From: a bacterium
Lineage (GTDB): Bacteria > Bacillota > Bacilli > Lactobacillales > Streptococcaceae
Direction: 5' to 3'
Length of the DNA stretch: 64,000 nucleotides
Assembly: GCA_905221085.1 (NCBI GenBank)
Contig: CAJNBT010000009.1
Span: 1-64,000, forward strand
Part shown: in pieces, positions 18,409-30,696 of the stretch
Position numbering within the stretch: the stretch's first letter is position 1
How the letters are laid out: each line of letters begins with the position of its first letter
Translations under genes and position numbers: made by a program
Notes under the pieces: model-generated
Database searches by the model: none
Told to the model about the DNA's origin: nothing
What the model saw: the letters and a program-made list of their open reading frames with translations, nothing else

Positions 18409-19653
18409 TTATTTTTTAAACCATAGATCATTCAAAAATCCAGAAAAGATTAAGAATGAAAGCATGACGACATGGAAGGTGATAACCATGCCAAGCAACT
18501 GAATCCAACGATTCTCAGGTAGGGCAGTCTTCCCTGCTTTTTTCCGTTCCTTATTGAGCGTTTTTTTCTTGCGAATCCAAGCGTCATTGATAACCAGTCC
18601 AATCCCATGAAAGAGTCCATAGGCGATGTAGTACCAAGTCACTCCATGCCAAAATCCCATAATCAGCATATTTACAATATAGGCCACACTTGAGGTTACA
18701 TTGCGATTCTTAAAGACCTTCTTTCTGGTCAATACCATCACCATTCGCATAAAGACAAAGTCACGGAACCAGAAAGAGAGACTCATATGCCAGCGATTCC
18801 AAAATTCCTTTAAATCCCTTGATAAAAATGGTTTATTAAAGTTGATAGGGCTACGGATTCCCATCAAATTTGAAATGGCTAAGGCAAACATAGAATAACC
18901 TGCAAAGTCAAAGAAGAGCTCCAAACCAAAGGTATACATAACTGCCAAGGCATAGAGGTTAAAGAAGCCACCTGACTGCAAGGCTAAATTCTTCAAAGGA
19001 GGCAACAAGGTCTCTCCTAAAACATGAGCTAGGATAAACTTATACAAAAATCCCCACATGATGTAGCGAACAGATTCATCCAGCATATCCACCAACTCAT
19101 CTCGCTCAGGAATGGTCTGATAATTTTCATTAAATCGCTTAAAGCGATCGATTGGGCCACTTGAAAAAGTCGGCATGAAGAGAAGGAAACGAAGGAATTC
19201 CCAGAGGGTAAAATCCTTAATCACTCCATCTCTCAGCTCGATGATAATTCCAACCGAACGAAAGGTCAGGTAAGAAATTCCCAAAAATCCAAGTAAAGAC
19301 TGCGTTCCATTGATAGCTGGTTGCACCTTGACAAAGATAATCGGAAAGAGGGAAAGAAAACTAACTAGGTAGAAGACCCACTTGCCATCCTTGCTTTTTC
19401 GATAGTGCTTGTAGAAAAGCAGGAGCAATATTTCCCAGCACAGATAAATACCCAAGGCAGCCAATTGATTGGTCTTCCCACCTACCAGCATGGTGACGAT
19501 AAAGAAGAGACTAACCAACACTTCATACCAGGTAAAGCGTTTCTTGAAAAAGAGGCCGATAAAGATGGGCAAGGTTGCAACAATCACATAGACAAAATAC
19601 TGAGGATTGCCATATGGCTCTAAATGAGGAAGCTGTTGAAAGAACTCCATCAT
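18409..19653 (-). CDS. dltB: MBOAT-family D-alanyl transferase DltB
   Basis: A 414-residue polytopic membrane O-acyltransferase with about 11 membrane segments. The MBOAT active-site histidine is in MGFWHGVTW (about 335), and the region [17 protein letters not shown] is the other family signature. It takes D-alanine from DltC at the cytoplasmic face. Its start overlaps the dltA stop by four bases (ATGA). Confidence 0.95.
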   Translation of the reverse strand: MMEFFQQLPHLEPYGNPQYFVYVIVATLPIFIGLFFKKRFTWYEVLVSLFFIVTMLVGGKTNQLAALGIYLCWEILLLLFYKHYRKSKDGKWVFYLVSFLSLFPIIFVKVQPAINGTQSLLGFLGISYLTFRSVGIIIELRDGVIKDFTLWEFLRFLLFMPTFSSGPIDRFKRFNENYQTIPERDELVDMLDESVRYIMWGFLYKFILAHVLGETLLPPLKNLALQSGGFFNLYALAVMYTFGLELFFDFAGYSMFALAISNLMGIRSPINFNKPFLSRDLKEFWNRWHMSLSFWFRDFVFMRMVMVLTRKKVFKNRNVTSSVAYIVNMLIMGFWHGVTWYYIAYGLFHGIGLVINDAWIRKKKTLNKERKKAGKTALPENRWIQLLGMVITFHVVMLSFLIFSGFLNDLWFKK

Positions 19654-21200
19654 CTCTTGTTCACCTCATTAATCAATCCTTTGATGTCAATTTTTCCATT
19701 TGGAGTCAGTGGCAAACTGTCTCGATAAAGGAACTTAGACGGCATCATGTAGGACATCATGATATCTGTTAAATCTTCCTTGATGGCCTTGGTAATATCA
19801 ATATCTCGCTCAAACTGCTCACGAACACCGTCTTTTAAGATGACATAGGCCAATAGATTTTGCACCTTGTGGTCCTTGTTATAACGCGGTACTGCGACAG
19901 CAGACTCGATAAAGCGAGACTTATTGAGGTTTTGAGAGACATCTTCTAACTCAATGCGGTAACCGTTGAACTTAATCTGGAAGTCCATACGTCCGCCGTA
20001 GAGAAGTAAGCATTCATCTGTCATAGTTCCCACATCTCCTGTATGGTAGGCTGGTAGACCTTCAAATTCAAAGAAGGCTTCCGCTGTTTTTTCAGGATTG
20101 TTCATATAGCCTTTTGAAACAGCCGGCCCAGAAACAATGATTTCTCCCTGTTCGCCATTTGGCAGTTTATTTCCTTCCTCATCAATGATAAAGGTTGGAG
20201 AGTCGGCCTTGGTATAGCCGATTGGTAGGCGTTTGAGAGTCGCTAACATCTCGTCTGTCACGGCAACTGCTGACAGGGCCACTGTCGCTTCTGTTGGGCC
20301 GTAAGCATTGATAATACGGGCATGTGGGAAACGCTCGCGCAGTTTTTGAGCTGTTTTAACCGTCAATTCTTCGCCATCGAAGTAGAAATGCGTGATGCCA
20401 GACATTTTCTTGCTGTTGAAGTCTTCAGACAACATGGCCATATCCGCAAAAGACGGTGTAGAAGTCCAGATAGCGATTGGCAATGAAAAGATGGTCGCAA
20501 AGAGTTGCTTAAAGTCCTGAGTAATAGCTGAAGGAAGAGCGAAAAGCGTACCACCAAGTGCCAAGGTCGGTGCCCAGTACATGACAGACAGGTCAAATGA
20601 ATAAGGTGGTTGAGCCAGCATTTGCGGACGACTTGGCGTCGCAAATTCCTTGTCCATAATCATCCAGTTGGTAAAGCTGAGGAGGTTATCATGGGAAATC
20701 TGCACTCCCTTTGGCTTACCAGTCGTACCAGAAGTAAAGATAATGTAGTAGTTATCATCGCCCTTGACTGGATGCGTGATTTCATAGTTATTCCCTTGGA
20801 CAAAGGCTTCATGAACCTGAGCTAGATTCAACATCGGTGTAGAAATCTGCTCCAATGGAAAATCTGAGATGGCAATAATCAAACTTGGCTCTGCCACTTC
20901 TAAAATAGCTGAAACTCGCTCCAAAGCCGAATGGCTATCAATGGGAATGTAGGCATGTCCTGACTTAGTCAGTGCTACAAATGTTGCCAACATTTCATAT
21001 TCTTGGCCTCCGAAAACAACCACGGGAGACTTCTCTGGTAAATCCAGTTGATCGATGGCTAAAGCCAAACTATCCGAATCAGCCTTTAAATCGCCATAAG
21101 TATATTCCTGACCCAAAACATTGTAAACAGGATAGCTAGGCTGTATCTGAGCAAAATGCTCAATGGTTTCAATCATATCTACTATTGGTTTATTTGACAC
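19650..21200 (-). CDS. dltA: D-alanine--carrier protein ligase DltA
   Basis: A 516-residue AMP-forming adenylation enzyme that activates D-alanine and loads DltC in the cytoplasm. Core motifs: [11 protein letters not shown] (about 155-165), NAYGPTEAT (about 303), YHTGD (about 380) and the catalytic Lys near the end in PNGKIDIKG. The start codon is GTG, with AAGGAG about 10 bases upstream. It follows dltX by 20 bases. D-alanylation lowers the negative charge of teichoic acids and raises resistance to cationic peptides. Confidence 0.95.
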   Translation of the reverse strand: MSNKPIVDMIETIEHFAQIQPSYPVYNVLGQEYTYGDLKADSDSLALAIDQLDLPEKSPVVVFGGQEYEMLATFVALTKSGHAYIPIDSHSALERVSAILEVAEPSLIIAISDFPLEQISTPMLNLAQVHEAFVQGNNYEITHPVKGDDNYYIIFTSGTTGKPKGVQISHDNLLSFTNWMIMDKEFATPSRPQMLAQPPYSFDLSVMYWAPTLALGGTLFALPSAITQDFKQLFATIFSLPIAIWTSTPSFADMAMLSEDFNSKKMSGITHFYFDGEELTVKTAQKLRERFPHARIINAYGPTEATVALSAVAVTDEMLATLKRLPIGYTKADSPTFIIDEEGNKLPNGEQGEIIVSGPAVSKGYMNNPEKTAEAFFEFEGLPAYHTGDVGTMTDECLLLYGGRMDFQIKFNGYRIELEDVSQNLNKSRFIESAVAVPRYNKDHKVQNLLAYVILKDGVREQFERDIDITKAIKEDLTDIMMSYMMPSKFLYRDSLPLTPNGKIDIKGLINEVNKR

Positions 21201-21220
21201 AATAGGAATTCTCCTTCAAG

Positions 21221-21352
21221 TTAAAATTCATTATAGATAAAGCCTCCTTGACCCTGGCCAAGATAGCTAAAGAAGTAAAGCAGCCCTAGAAAGATAAGAA
21301 AATACAAGGCTGTCCGACCAAGAAAAAGGTATAATTCTTTTCTCTGTTTCAT
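21221..21352 (-). CDS. dltX: DltX, small membrane protein of the dlt operon
   Basis: A 43-residue peptide: basic N-terminus (MKQRKEL), one membrane helix (about 8-29), and the conserved C-terminal motif QGQGGFIYNEF. DltX is required for teichoic-acid D-alanylation in Gram-positives; its C-terminal residues are thought to take part in D-alanyl transfer. It is the first gene of the operon and is often left unannotated because of its size. No strong Shine-Dalgarno sequence is visible. Confidence 0.88.
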   Translation of the reverse strand: MKQRKELYLFLGRTALYFLIFLGLLYFFSYLGQGQGGFIYNEF

Positions 21353-21421
21353 CAAGAAAAACCATTCATTTCTGTAATTTTTGTAAAATAAGATAAACTT
21401 TTACTATAGTATTTTTCTACC

Positions 21422-21451
21422 ATTGTACCACTTTCTAGGGTAATTTTTCAA
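21422..21451 (-). promoter_or_regulatory. Promoter of dltXABCD
   Basis: Minus strand -35 TTGAAA (21446-21451), 18-base spacer, -10 TACAAT (21422-21427) with a TGG extension. Confidence 0.65.
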
Positions 21452-21522
21452 TTGTTTGCCGTAGATTTTCATTATATTTAAGCTAATTTTAAAAATTATG
21501 CGGTTTTTCTATGTATATTTTT

Positions 21523-21556
21523 AAAAAAGAGCCTGAGATTTTCATCTCAAGCTCTT
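21523..21556 (-). terminator. Terminator after glpF
   Basis: Minus strand AAGAGCTTGAGAT / ATCTCAGGCTCTT stem with a GAAA-type loop and a T tract. Confidence 0.8.
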
Positions 21557-21578
21557 ATCAACATAATTGTTTTCTAGA

Positions 21579-22283
21579 TTAAAAAAGTGAGAATACAAGC
21601 ACGGCCAAGGCTGCACCGATAACAGGTCCCACAACAGGAATCCAAGCGTAAGACCAGTCTCCGTCTCCCTTGTTTGAAATTGGAAGGATACTGTGCATGA
21701 TACGAGGTCCAAGGTCACGTGCAGGGTTCAAGGCATAACCTGTTGTCCCACCTAGTGATAGACCGATACCGACAATTAAGGTACCCACTGCAAAGGTTCC
21801 GATACCTGCCTGAAAATCGTAAAGACCCAAAGCAAAGATTGTCAAGACCAATACAAAAGTTCCAAGGATTTCGCTTATCAAGTTAGAAACTGTATCCTTG
21901 ATGGCTGGACCAGTGCTGAAGGTTGCCAGGATATTGCCTGCATTTTCCTCTGCCTCATAGTGCGGCTTGAACTGCAACCAAACCAAAATCTGACCCAGCA
22001 TAGCCCCTGCGAATTGAGCTAAGATATAAGGGAATACTGATGCCCAAGGCAGACCACCTTTTAAGGCCACACCGATGGTCACAGCTGGGTTTAAATGAGC
22101 TGGACTGAGCTTGCCAGATACAAATACTGCAACCGCAACTGCAATCCCCCAACCCATAGTAATCACAATCCAACCTGAGCTATTGCTCTTGGTTTTAGGA
22201 AGAACTACACCTGCTACAACACCATTTCCTAGAAGAATCAGGATTAAAGTCCCTAGAAATTCTCCAAATAATTCATTCATCAT
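21579..22283 (-). CDS. glpF: Glycerol facilitator (aquaglyceroporin)
   Basis: A 234-residue MIP-family channel with six membrane segments and both half-helix motifs, HLNPAVT (about 65-71) and ALNPARD (about 188-194). The Asp after the second NPAR is the glycerol-facilitator signature, as opposed to water-only aquaporins. Third gene of glpK-glpO-glpF; it follows glpO by about 70 bases that contain an imperfect GC-rich hairpin (22299-22352), which might reduce read-through. GGAG lies 9 bases before the first ATG. Confidence 0.93.
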   Translation of the reverse strand: MMNELFGEFLGTLILILLGNGVVAGVVLPKTKSNSSGWIVITMGWGIAVAVAVFVSGKLSPAHLNPAVTIGVALKGGLPWASVFPYILAQFAGAMLGQILVWLQFKPHYEAEENAGNILATFSTGPAIKDTVSNLISEILGTFVLVLTIFALGLYDFQAGIGTFAVGTLIVGIGLSLGGTTGYALNPARDLGPRIMHSILPISNKGDGDWSYAWIPVVGPVIGAALAVLVFSLF

Positions 22284-22353
22284 CTTTCTGTCTCCATTAA
22301 AAAGGAGGAGAGGGTAGACTAGGAGTCCTGCCCGCCACCTCTTTTATTTTTTC

Positions 22354-24180
22354 TTAATTTTTTAATTCTGCTAAATCGTTGTTAGCAAGAGCTGATTCGA
22401 CATCAGCACGGTAAGTTGCTTTTTCATCTTCTGTCCATTCATAGAATCGTCCCATTTCATCCAAAACTGGCTCAACGATGCTATCCAAACTATCACGCAT
22501 AAAGAGCATATGGTTGGTACGACGAAGAAGGAAGTCAACTGGGCTAAGAGCCAACTCATTGCGCATTGCATAGTGAAGGGACAAAGTATCAGCCAAGCTG
22601 AGTCCTGGAGCTTGTTCCAAACTATGAGCAAGGGCAAAGACTTTCGGTGCATTTGAACCGTAAAGATTTGCTAGGTAATGAGCTTCCTTGCTATCCAAAC
22701 CACGTGACACTCCAAGTTGCGCAAAGGCTTCGATTTCTGAGTCTACATTTGCTGGGTTCAATTCTCCACCTGAAACAGGGTAAGTCTTAGAATTGATGAG
22801 TTTAAAGCTACGGTCAAATTCTGCTTTGAGGATTTCAACCACGCGCTCCATAGCTCCTTCAGCCATCTTACGGTAATCTGTGATTTTACCACCAGCAAGG
22901 GTCAAGAGACCATTGTCATCACGATCCAAGCTAGAACCACGTGAAACTGCAGATGGATCCAAATGTTTCTCAGAAGTACTGCTTTCAAGCTTGCTGACAG
23001 CAGCCTCAACATCTTCACGCGTTTTTTCTTTAGAGAGATAAGATTCAACAGTCGCAATCAAGTTGTTAAAGCTTTCATCACTGATAGTTCCGTTATTTCC
23101 GCCATTGTAGTCAGAAGCGCTATTGCCTGCGATCAATGGACGAAGACCAGCCCAGCTGCTTTCGATATCGTCAATGGTGATGTTTGCTTCTGGGAAGCGG
23201 TTGTTGACAATTCCAAGTAGATAATCTACATCTTCCTGAGTCACTTTTGGATGTTCTAAATCACCTGTGTAGTCTGTATCAGTTGTACCGAAGTAAGTCT
23301 TGTTTTCACGTGGGAGAACAAAGACCATACGACCGTCACCCAAACCAGTGTCAAAGTAAACTGGCTGTGAAACCTTGATCTTGCTTGAGTCCACTACCAA
23401 GTGAACTCCCTTAGTTGGACGCATTTGTGAGAATTGTGTTCCCTTATTAGACAAATTGCGTACTTTGTCGCTCCAAGGACCTGTTGTGTTAATAACCAGA
23501 CGGGCCTTGATTTCAAAGACTTGGTCTGTCAACAAATCACGAGCTACGACACCTGTAATCTTGCCACTTTCGTCAAAGAGGAAGCCTTCTGCCTTCACAT
23601 GGTTGGCAATGAGGGCACCATCTTGGTTGGCACGTTTGATATTTTCAATCACGAGACGCGCATCGTTGTTACGGAAGTCAAGGTAAACCCCACCTCCTAC
23701 CAAACCTTCTTTCTTCAAGTTTGGTTGACGTTCCAAGACTTCTTCCTTGCTCAAAACCTTGTTAGCAGCTGGTGTATTGTTAACTCCTGCCAAAAGGTCA
23801 TACAAGTCCATAGCTACTTTAAGACGGAAGAGGCTAAAAGTAGCTCCATCTTCATCGTAAACTGGTAAGAGCATTGGGTCTGGTTTTGGAATGTGTGGAG
23901 CGATTTGTTGTACCACTGCACGTTCTGAAACCGTATCTGATACCACTTCTACGTCAAATTGTTTGAGGTAACGCAGACCTCCGTGAACCAATTTTGTTGA
24001 ACGGCTAGATGTTCCTTCTGCGAAGTCCTGCATTTCAATCAAACCAGTATCTAGACCACTAGCTGCTGCCTGTAAAGCTACACCAGCCCCTGTGATTCCT
24101 CCACCGATAATCAAGAGATCCAGGGTACGTTCCTGCATTTTTTTAATTGATAATTCACGTGTTTTCTTTGAAAATTCCAT
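22354..24180 (-). CDS. glpO: Alpha-glycerophosphate oxidase
   Basis: A 608-residue FAD enzyme. The N-terminus holds the dinucleotide-binding motif IIGGGITGAGVAL (about 25-37) and the family motif STKLVHGGLRYL. The length of about 608 residues and an insert relative to GlpD identify the soluble oxidase form, which oxidises glycerol-3-phosphate with O2 to dihydroxyacetone phosphate and H2O2. In mitis-group streptococci this is a source of H2O2 besides SpxB. It lies between glpK (41-base gap) and glpF in the same direction. Confidence 0.93.
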   Translation of the reverse strand: MEFSKKTRELSIKKMQERTLDLLIIGGGITGAGVALQAAASGLDTGLIEMQDFAEGTSSRSTKLVHGGLRYLKQFDVEVVSDTVSERAVVQQIAPHIPKPDPMLLPVYDEDGATFSLFRLKVAMDLYDLLAGVNNTPAANKVLSKEEVLERQPNLKKEGLVGGGVYLDFRNNDARLVIENIKRANQDGALIANHVKAEGFLFDESGKITGVVARDLLTDQVFEIKARLVINTTGPWSDKVRNLSNKGTQFSQMRPTKGVHLVVDSSKIKVSQPVYFDTGLGDGRMVFVLPRENKTYFGTTDTDYTGDLEHPKVTQEDVDYLLGIVNNRFPEANITIDDIESSWAGLRPLIAGNSASDYNGGNNGTISDESFNNLIATVESYLSKEKTREDVEAAVSKLESSTSEKHLDPSAVSRGSSLDRDDNGLLTLAGGKITDYRKMAEGAMERVVEILKAEFDRSFKLINSKTYPVSGGELNPANVDSEIEAFAQLGVSRGLDSKEAHYLANLYGSNAPKVFALAHSLEQAPGLSLADTLSLHYAMRNELALSPVDFLLRRTNHMLFMRDSLDSIVEPVLDEMGRFYEWTEDEKATYRADVESALANNDLAELKN

Positions 24181-24221
24181 ACTTACACACTTTCTAACTG
24201 AGTCGCTTTATTCTCCCAGTA

Positions 24222-25742
<1,521 letters not shown>

Positions 25743-25781
25743 TCATAAAAATCTTGAGGATGTCTCCTCTTTACACTAACT

Positions 25782-25805
25782 AGTATACAAAATAAAGCGC
25801 TTTCT
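25782..25805 (-). promoter_or_regulatory. glpK promoter -10 and cre site
   Basis: Minus strand cre-like AGAAAGCGCTTTAT (25792-25805) followed after 4 bases by a -10 TATACT (25782-25787). The -35 is not clear because the cre occupies that region; direct carbon catabolite repression of glycerol use is predicted. Confidence 0.7.
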
Positions 25806-25861
25806 TGTTTATCAACTTTTTTTAATTTTTAAAAAAACGTGAGTAGATTGTGTAAATTTCA

Positions 25862-25892
25862 CAAAAAAGACCTGGAAGTACCAAGTCTTTTA
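25862..25892 (-). terminator. Terminator after the Mga-like regulator
   Basis: Minus strand AAAAGAC ... GTCTTTTTTG hairpin that begins at the stop codon. Confidence 0.7.
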
Positions 25893-27299
25893 AGTAAATA
25901 ATAACTGACGAATCCCTGCCAAATCCTCCATATCCAAGTCGTTTTTTAAATAATAAACTGGGGTCTGTTCCTTCTTATGAATCGGGTTATTGGTAACCAG
26001 CAAATCATAATGCCGACTAGGATCATAGACTTCAATGGTAATAAAACGATTATATTCCAAATACCGTTTCAAAATGGCTACCATCCTTGAAAAGACAAGA
26101 AAACCAGATGTCAAATCCAGACCAATCCGCATATGCTGGCCACCATTTTCAGCCATATATTCGATTAACTGGAGCCATTCCCAGAGAATCTTCTTATCCA
26201 AATCCGTCCCCTGCTGAAAAGTGGGCAAGGTATGAAAAATCTCCTCTGCCGTTCCCCTAAAATCATGTTCCATCAACAAATAAGGATGACGATTCTCTAA
26301 CTGGTACTTGTAGCGATCCTGTAAAATATAGCCCTTGTATAGATAGACTTGAGCACAAAGCTGACTAAGTTCATAGGTGACATGGTCCTCTGTATAATCA
26401 CCCAGCAACTCCTCTTTCTTCATTTCTTGAATCAATTGCGTCAGTAAACCTACTAATTGCCCTCCAAAACCAAGAATATACTCCATAGTATGAAGAGGAA
26501 GAATGCGATGAGACAAGAGAAAAGAGAAGAATATCATCATCTCACCATCCTCAGTTCCTATAGGGATATGTTGCCCAGCAAAAAAAGACGGAACCTTTCT
26601 CAGCAAACGAAGGTAGAAAATATTGTCAAAATACCCTCGCATTTTCTCTTCTATGACTTGAAACTGACAGGCATTGACACGGAGACGCTGTTGACTGATG
26701 TGAGCCCAGAGAACCAAGTCTAACTTCTGCCCCGCAGACAAATTCGCACCGCAGATTTCTTCTAGTGTAGCAATTTCCTGCTTTCTCTCTGGTTTCTGCA
26801 TGTGGCCTTCCCATTCCTGACTGGACCAGACCTTACGGAAAAGACAGAAATAGAAATAGCGAATCTGATGCTCTGGACCTCGCCAACGTCCATTTTGGAT
26901 GGATAAGTCAAATTCTGACAAAATCTGATTTAAACTAGCCAAGTGACGACCAAGCGTAGCCTCGCTAATCATCAATTCTTGAGCCAGCTGATGGGCTAAA
27001 AACTGTTGGTGGTAGAGAAGATAGACCACAATCTGGTATTTAATAGCATTTTCCAAAAACAAGCTCCGTATATCTCTCCCCTTGGTAGCTGCACCGATTG
27101 ACAGACGCAGATTTTCATCTTCTAAGTGAATAGTCAGCTCTAAGCCACTATCCATAGCCTTATCATTGAGCAGGGTGACATATTTGGTTAGGGTTGCTTT
27201 TGAAAATCCTGTTTCCTCCATTACAGCCTTGACGGTCGTCTGAGACTCTTGTAATAGAAAGGAAAGGATTGAAAATTGGCCAGATTCAGCCTTTTCCAT
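25890..27299 (-). CDS. Mga/helix-turn-helix family transcriptional regulator
   Basis: A 469-residue protein with two N-terminal helix-turn-helix regions (about 20-45, [22 protein letters not shown], and about 90-115, [18 protein letters not shown]) and a long C-terminal part, the layout of Mga/AtxA-like regulators. PRD-type histidine motifs are not obvious to me. The gene sits directly upstream of glpK on the same strand but is separated by a terminator and a cre promoter; control of the glycerol operon is a reasonable inference. I take the ATG at 27299 (AGGAG 5 bases upstream); an ATG 18 bases earlier has a weaker site. Confidence 0.75.
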   Translation of the reverse strand: MEKAESGQFSILSFLLQESQTTVKAVMEETGFSKATLTKYVTLLNDKAMDSGLELTIHLEDENLRLSIGAATKGRDIRSLFLENAIKYQIVVYLLYHQQFLAHQLAQELMISEATLGRHLASLNQILSEFDLSIQNGRWRGPEHQIRYFYFCLFRKVWSSQEWEGHMQKPERKQEIATLEEICGANLSAGQKLDLVLWAHISQQRLRVNACQFQVIEEKMRGYFDNIFYLRLLRKVPSFFAGQHIPIGTEDGEMMIFFSFLLSHRILPLHTMEYILGFGGQLVGLLTQLIQEMKKEELLGDYTEDHVTYELSQLCAQVYLYKGYILQDRYKYQLENRHPYLLMEHDFRGTAEEIFHTLPTFQQGTDLDKKILWEWLQLIEYMAENGGQHMRIGLDLTSGFLVFSRMVAILKRYLEYNRFITIEVYDPSRHYDLLVTNNPIHKKEQTPVYYLKNDLDMEDLAGIRQLLFT

Positions 27300-27465
27300 C
27301 AAATCTCCTAAATACATTTGTTACCCCTTTCATTTTCTACCTTAAGCATAGCATAAATCTTACAAATGCTGAAATAATCTGTTTCTCTTTTTATTTACCT
27401 GCTGATTTCCTTATCCACTATCCTGAAAATCAGCAAACACTCGGCTCCCCCTTTGGGCATTTTTA

Positions 27466-27474
27466 TGCTAAAAT
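27466..27474 (+). promoter_or_regulatory. Extended -10 of hslO; nearly leaderless transcript
   Basis: TGCTAAAAT ends only 7 bases before the ATG at 27482, so transcription should start at or next to the start codon. There is no Shine-Dalgarno sequence in between. Confidence 0.5.
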
Positions 27475-27481
27475 AGTAGCT

Positions 27482-28354
27482 ATGGATAAAATTATTAAAA
27501 CTATATCAGAAAGCGGAGCCTTTCGTGCTTTTGTCCTTGACAGCACAGAAACCGTCCGTACTGCTCAAGAAAAACACCAAACCCAAGCTAGCTCAACTGT
27601 AGCGCTTGGTCGAACTCTTATCGCTAGCCAGATTCTCGCAGCCAATGAAAAAGGGAATACCAAACTAACAGTGAAGGTACTGGGATCTAGCTCTCTAGGG
27701 GCCATTATCACCGTTGCTGATACCAAGGGGAACGTCAAAGGCTACGTTCAAAATCCTGGTGTTGACATCAAAAAGACTGCAACTGGTGAAGTTCTAGTCG
27801 GACCTTTTGTTGGAAATGGTCAATTCCTCGTTATAACAGACTACGGCATTGGAAATCCTTACAACTCTATGACTCCCCTCATCTCTGGAGAAATCGGTGA
27901 AGATCTGGCCTTTTACCTGACCGAAAGCCAACAGACCCCTTCTGCTGTCGGCCTCAATGTCCTTTTAGACGAAGAAGACAAGGTCAAGGTTGCAGGTGGT
28001 TTCCTAGTTCAAGTCTTACCTGGAGCCAAGGAAGAAGAGATTGCTCGCTTTGAAAAACGCATCCAAGAAATGCCAGCTATCTCAACACTTCTCGAAAGTG
28101 AAGACCATATCGAAGCCCTTCTCAAGGCAATCTACGGTGACGAAGCCTACAAGCGTCTTTCTGAAGAAGAAATTCGTTTCCAATGCGACTGTAGCCATGA
28201 ACGCTTTATGAACGCTCTTGCCAGCCTTCCAAGCTCAGACTTACAGGAAATGAAAGAGGAAGACCACGGGGCAGAAATTACTTGTCAATTCTGCCAAACG
28301 ACTTACAACTTTGATGAAAACGACCTGGAGGAACTCATTCGTGACAAATCTTAA
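27482..28354 (+). CDS. hslO: Redox-regulated holdase chaperone Hsp33
   Basis: A 290-residue Hsp33, the usual length. The C-terminal zinc switch has the CxC and CxxC motifs ([10 protein letters not shown] about 235 and TCQFCQ about 268) that release zinc and activate the chaperone on oxidative unfolding. An upstream in-frame extension exists, but the family start [17 protein letters not shown] begins at 27482. The next gene, dusB, starts 14 bases before its end. A chaperone activated by H2O2 suits an H2O2-producing streptococcus. Confidence 0.95.
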   Translation: MDKIIKTISESGAFRAFVLDSTETVRTAQEKHQTQASSTVALGRTLIASQILAANEKGNTKLTVKVLGSSSLGAIITVADTKGNVKGYVQNPGVDIKKTATGEVLVGPFVGNGQFLVITDYGIGNPYNSMTPLISGEIGEDLAFYLTESQQTPSAVGLNVLLDEEDKVKVAGGFLVQVLPGAKEEEIARFEKRIQEMPAISTLLESEDHIEALLKAIYGDEAYKRLSEEEIRFQCDCSHERFMNALASLPSSDLQEMKEEDHGAEITCQFCQTTYNFDENDLEELIRDKS

Positions 28355-29321
28355 TACACCTTTTATGATTGGCAATGTTGAGATTCCCAATCGTACTGTT
28401 TTAGCACCCATGGCTGGTGTGACCAACTCAGCCTTTCGTACTATCGCAAAAGAGCTCGGAGCTGGACTCGTTGTCATGGAAATGGTCTCTGACAAGGGAA
28501 TCCAATACAATAACGAAAAAACCTTGCACATGCTTCATATCGATGAAGGTGAAAACCCTGTCTCTATCCAACTTTTTGGTAGTGATGAAGACAGCCTAGC
28601 ACGCGCAGCAGAATTCATCCAAGAAAACACCAAAACCGATATCGTCGATATCAACATGGGTTGCCCAGTTAACAAAATCGTGAAGAACGAAGCTGGCGCT
28701 ATGTGGCTCAAGGATCCAGATAAGATTTACTCTATCATCAACAAGGTCCAGTCTGTCCTTGATATCCCACTTACTGTCAAAATGCGTACTGGCTGGGCCG
28801 ACCCATCTCTGGCAGTTGAAAATGCCCTCGCTGCTGAAGCAGCAGGTGTTTCTGCCCTCGCCATGCATGGTCGTACCCGTGAACAAATGTATACAGGCCA
28901 CGCAGACCTTGAGACCCTTCACAAGGTTGCCCAAGCTCTGACCAAGATCCCATTCATCGCAAACGGTGACATCCGTACAGTCCAAGAAGCTAAACAACGC
29001 ATTGAAGAAGTCGGTGCTGATGCAGTCATGATTGGCCGCGCTGCCATGGGAAATCCTTACCTCTTCAACCAAATCAACCACTACTTTGAAACAGGAGAAA
29101 TCCTACCTGATTTGACCTTTGAGGACAAGATGAAAATCGCCTACGAACATTTGAAACGCTTGATTAACCTCAAAGGAGAAAACGTAGCAGTTCGTGAATT
29201 CCGTGGCCTCGCTCCTCACTACCTCCGTGGAACATCTGGCGCTGCCAAACTTCGTGGAGCTATTTCACAAGCTAGCACCCTAGCAGAGATTGAAGCCCTC
29301 TTACAATTGGATAAGGCTTAA
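28341..29321 (+). CDS. dusB: tRNA-dihydrouridine synthase DusB
   Basis: A 326-residue FMN enzyme reducing uridine in the tRNA D-loop. Motifs: [13 protein letters not shown] (about 23-35), [11 protein letters not shown] with the catalytic Cys (about 105), and [15 protein letters not shown] (about 230) for FMN. The start is GTG at 28341, inside the 3' end of hslO: GGAGG lies 9 bases upstream and the protein then begins (V/M)[11 protein letters not shown] as in relatives. Coupled to hslO. Confidence 0.9.
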   Translation: MTNLNTPFMIGNVEIPNRTVLAPMAGVTNSAFRTIAKELGAGLVVMEMVSDKGIQYNNEKTLHMLHIDEGENPVSIQLFGSDEDSLARAAEFIQENTKTDIVDINMGCPVNKIVKNEAGAMWLKDPDKIYSIINKVQSVLDIPLTVKMRTGWADPSLAVENALAAEAAGVSALAMHGRTREQMYTGHADLETLHKVAQALTKIPFIANGDIRTVQEAKQRIEEVGADAVMIGRAAMGNPYLFNQINHYFETGEILPDLTFEDKMKIAYEHLKRLINLKGENVAVREFRGLAPHYLRGTSGAAKLRGAISQASTLAEIEALLQLDKA

Positions 29322-29322
29322 A

Positions 29323-29868
29323 ATGGTTCATACTGCTCTACTGGTTATCGATATGCAAAAAGCATTTGATAACCCTATCTGGGGAGAACGGAACAACCCT
29401 CAAGCTGAACAACAAGCACTGAGGGTACTGGCATACTTTCGTAAACACGCTCTTCCAGTCTTACATGTTCAACACATATCTGACAATCTCCAGTCGCTAT
29501 TTCATAACAAACAAAATCAGGTGTTTAAAAGTGGATTTGAACCATTTGCTTCAGAATCTGTCTTTCAAAAAACGGTTAATAGCGCCTTTATTGGAACAAA
29601 TCTTGAAACATATTTACGAACAAATCAGATTTGTCATTTAGTCGTTGTTGGTTTGACCCTGCCTCATTGTGTATCTACTACGACACGAATGGCAGCAAAT
29701 CTTGGTTTTAAAGTCACTTTACTAGCAGATGCTACTGCCAGTTTTACCCTATCTAACAAAAACGGTCAGACCATCTCTCCTGAGACTATCCATGAGATTA
29801 ATCTCCTTTCTCTACAGGATGAATTTGCTCAAATTCTTACTACAGAAGAATTTTTAACCCAAGTATAA
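29323..29868 (+). CDS. Isochorismatase-like cysteine hydrolase
   Basis: A 181-residue protein of the isochorismatase/nicotinamidase fold. The catalytic triad is visible: Asp in LLVIDMQKAF (about 10), Lys in VFKSGFEPF, and Cys in GLTLPHCVSTTTRMA (about 112). The true substrate is not evident; it lacks the metal-binding pattern of nicotinamidase PncA that I would expect (DxHxxxH), so a general amidase role is only a guess. It begins 1 base after the dusB stop; I reject an upstream in-frame start inside dusB. Confidence 0.8.
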   Translation: MVHTALLVIDMQKAFDNPIWGERNNPQAEQQALRVLAYFRKHALPVLHVQHISDNLQSLFHNKQNQVFKSGFEPFASESVFQKTVNSAFIGTNLETYLRTNQICHLVVVGLTLPHCVSTTTRMAANLGFKVTLLADATASFTLSNKNGQTISPETIHEINLLSLQDEFAQILTTEEFLTQV

Positions 29869-29873
29869 GTATA

Positions 29874-29912
29874 AAATAATCCGTCAACTCTTATTGAGCT
29901 GACGGATTTTCT
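29874..29912. terminator. Bidirectional terminator between hydrolase and lipoprotein genes
   Basis: CCGTCAACTC ... GAGCTGACGG stem with A and T tracts on both sides; serves the converging genes. Confidence 0.8.
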
Positions 29913-29943
29913 TTGATTGTAAAAATTCAAATAATGAGAGCTA

Positions 29944-30642
29944 TTATTGACTCAAAGCAACACTGGAAACCTTACCATCCGCTCCTGTTGTAATTTGGAT
30001 GATTTTTCCTCCACCAATTTTGGCATTATACTTACCATCATCAAGAGTATAAGAATAGCCTTTGATAGAATAATTTTCTTTCTTTCCATCAGAAGATTCT
30101 ACTGTAAATTGACCGCCAGATGAAACTGTGATGGTTTCGCCATTGGCTCCCTTCCAGTTACCCGCTGCAGCTGAGAAATCACCATCTACCATGGTTAAAA
30201 CACCCTTGTAGCGTTTATTTTGCTCTGCTTGTTTGTCTTGAAGTTTGCGGTCAGTTGTAGGATCATAGCTTGATTGGCTAGACTGGGCTTGAGGAGCTTG
30301 TTGAGTTGAAGAAGTCTGAGCAGGAGTTTGTTGACTAGCCGCCTGTTGATTAGCCACTTCTTGACCTTGTCTTTGCTCTGGTGCAGGTGCTACTTGTGAT
30401 GGTGCTGCACTTGCTGAAGATTGATCAGTAGATGCCTTAGCCTTTTCAGATGAAGCTGAACTTGAGGACTTCTGAGTCTTGCTTTCTTTGCTAGCAGAAG
30501 CTGCTTTAGAGCTTGATGATTGGCTTGTCTTAGCAGAACTGCTTGCTTGAGTTGTTTCCTTTTTATTTCCACAAGCTCCTAATAATAGGGTAGAAGCCAA
30601 TACAGTTGCTGCCATCAATTTGATATAGGTTTTCTTTTTCAT
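29944..30642 (-). CDS. Ser/Gln-rich lipoprotein with C-terminal DUF6287-type domain
   Basis: A 232-residue lipoprotein. The signal peptide ends in LLGAC (Cys24). Residues about 28-145 are a low-complexity Ser/Ala/Gln/Lys spacer, probably crossing the cell wall. The C-terminal 80 residues form a small beta domain (MVDGDFSAAAGNWKGANGET...) of the DUF6287 kind found in streptococcal surface proteins. Function unknown. It has a strong housekeeping promoter and, further upstream, a perfect competence cin-box. Confidence 0.8.
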   Translation of the reverse strand: MKKKTYIKLMAATVLASTLLLGACGNKKETTQASSSAKTSQSSSSKAASASKESKTQKSSSSASSEKAKASTDQSSASAAPSQVAPAPEQRQGQEVANQQAASQQTPAQTSSTQQAPQAQSSQSSYDPTTDRKLQDKQAEQNKRYKGVLTMVDGDFSAAAGNWKGANGETITVSSGGQFTVESSDGKKENYSIKGYSYTLDDGKYNAKIGGGKIIQITTGADGKVSSVALSQ

Positions 30643-30696
30643 TTTTCTACTCCTTTGTAATATTTTAGAAATATAAAGAAATCTTTTTGTAATATA

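Noticed and set aside
21477..21493. CiaR-like box TTTAAG-N5-TTTAAA upstream of dlt
   Set aside because: The motif is one base from consensus but lies about 25 bases upstream of the -35 of the best dlt promoter, not at the usual CiaR position; in AT-rich DNA it may be chance.
22299..22352. GC-rich imperfect hairpin between glpO and glpF
   Set aside because: Several mismatches and no clear T tract in the right place; mentioned only as a possible attenuator.
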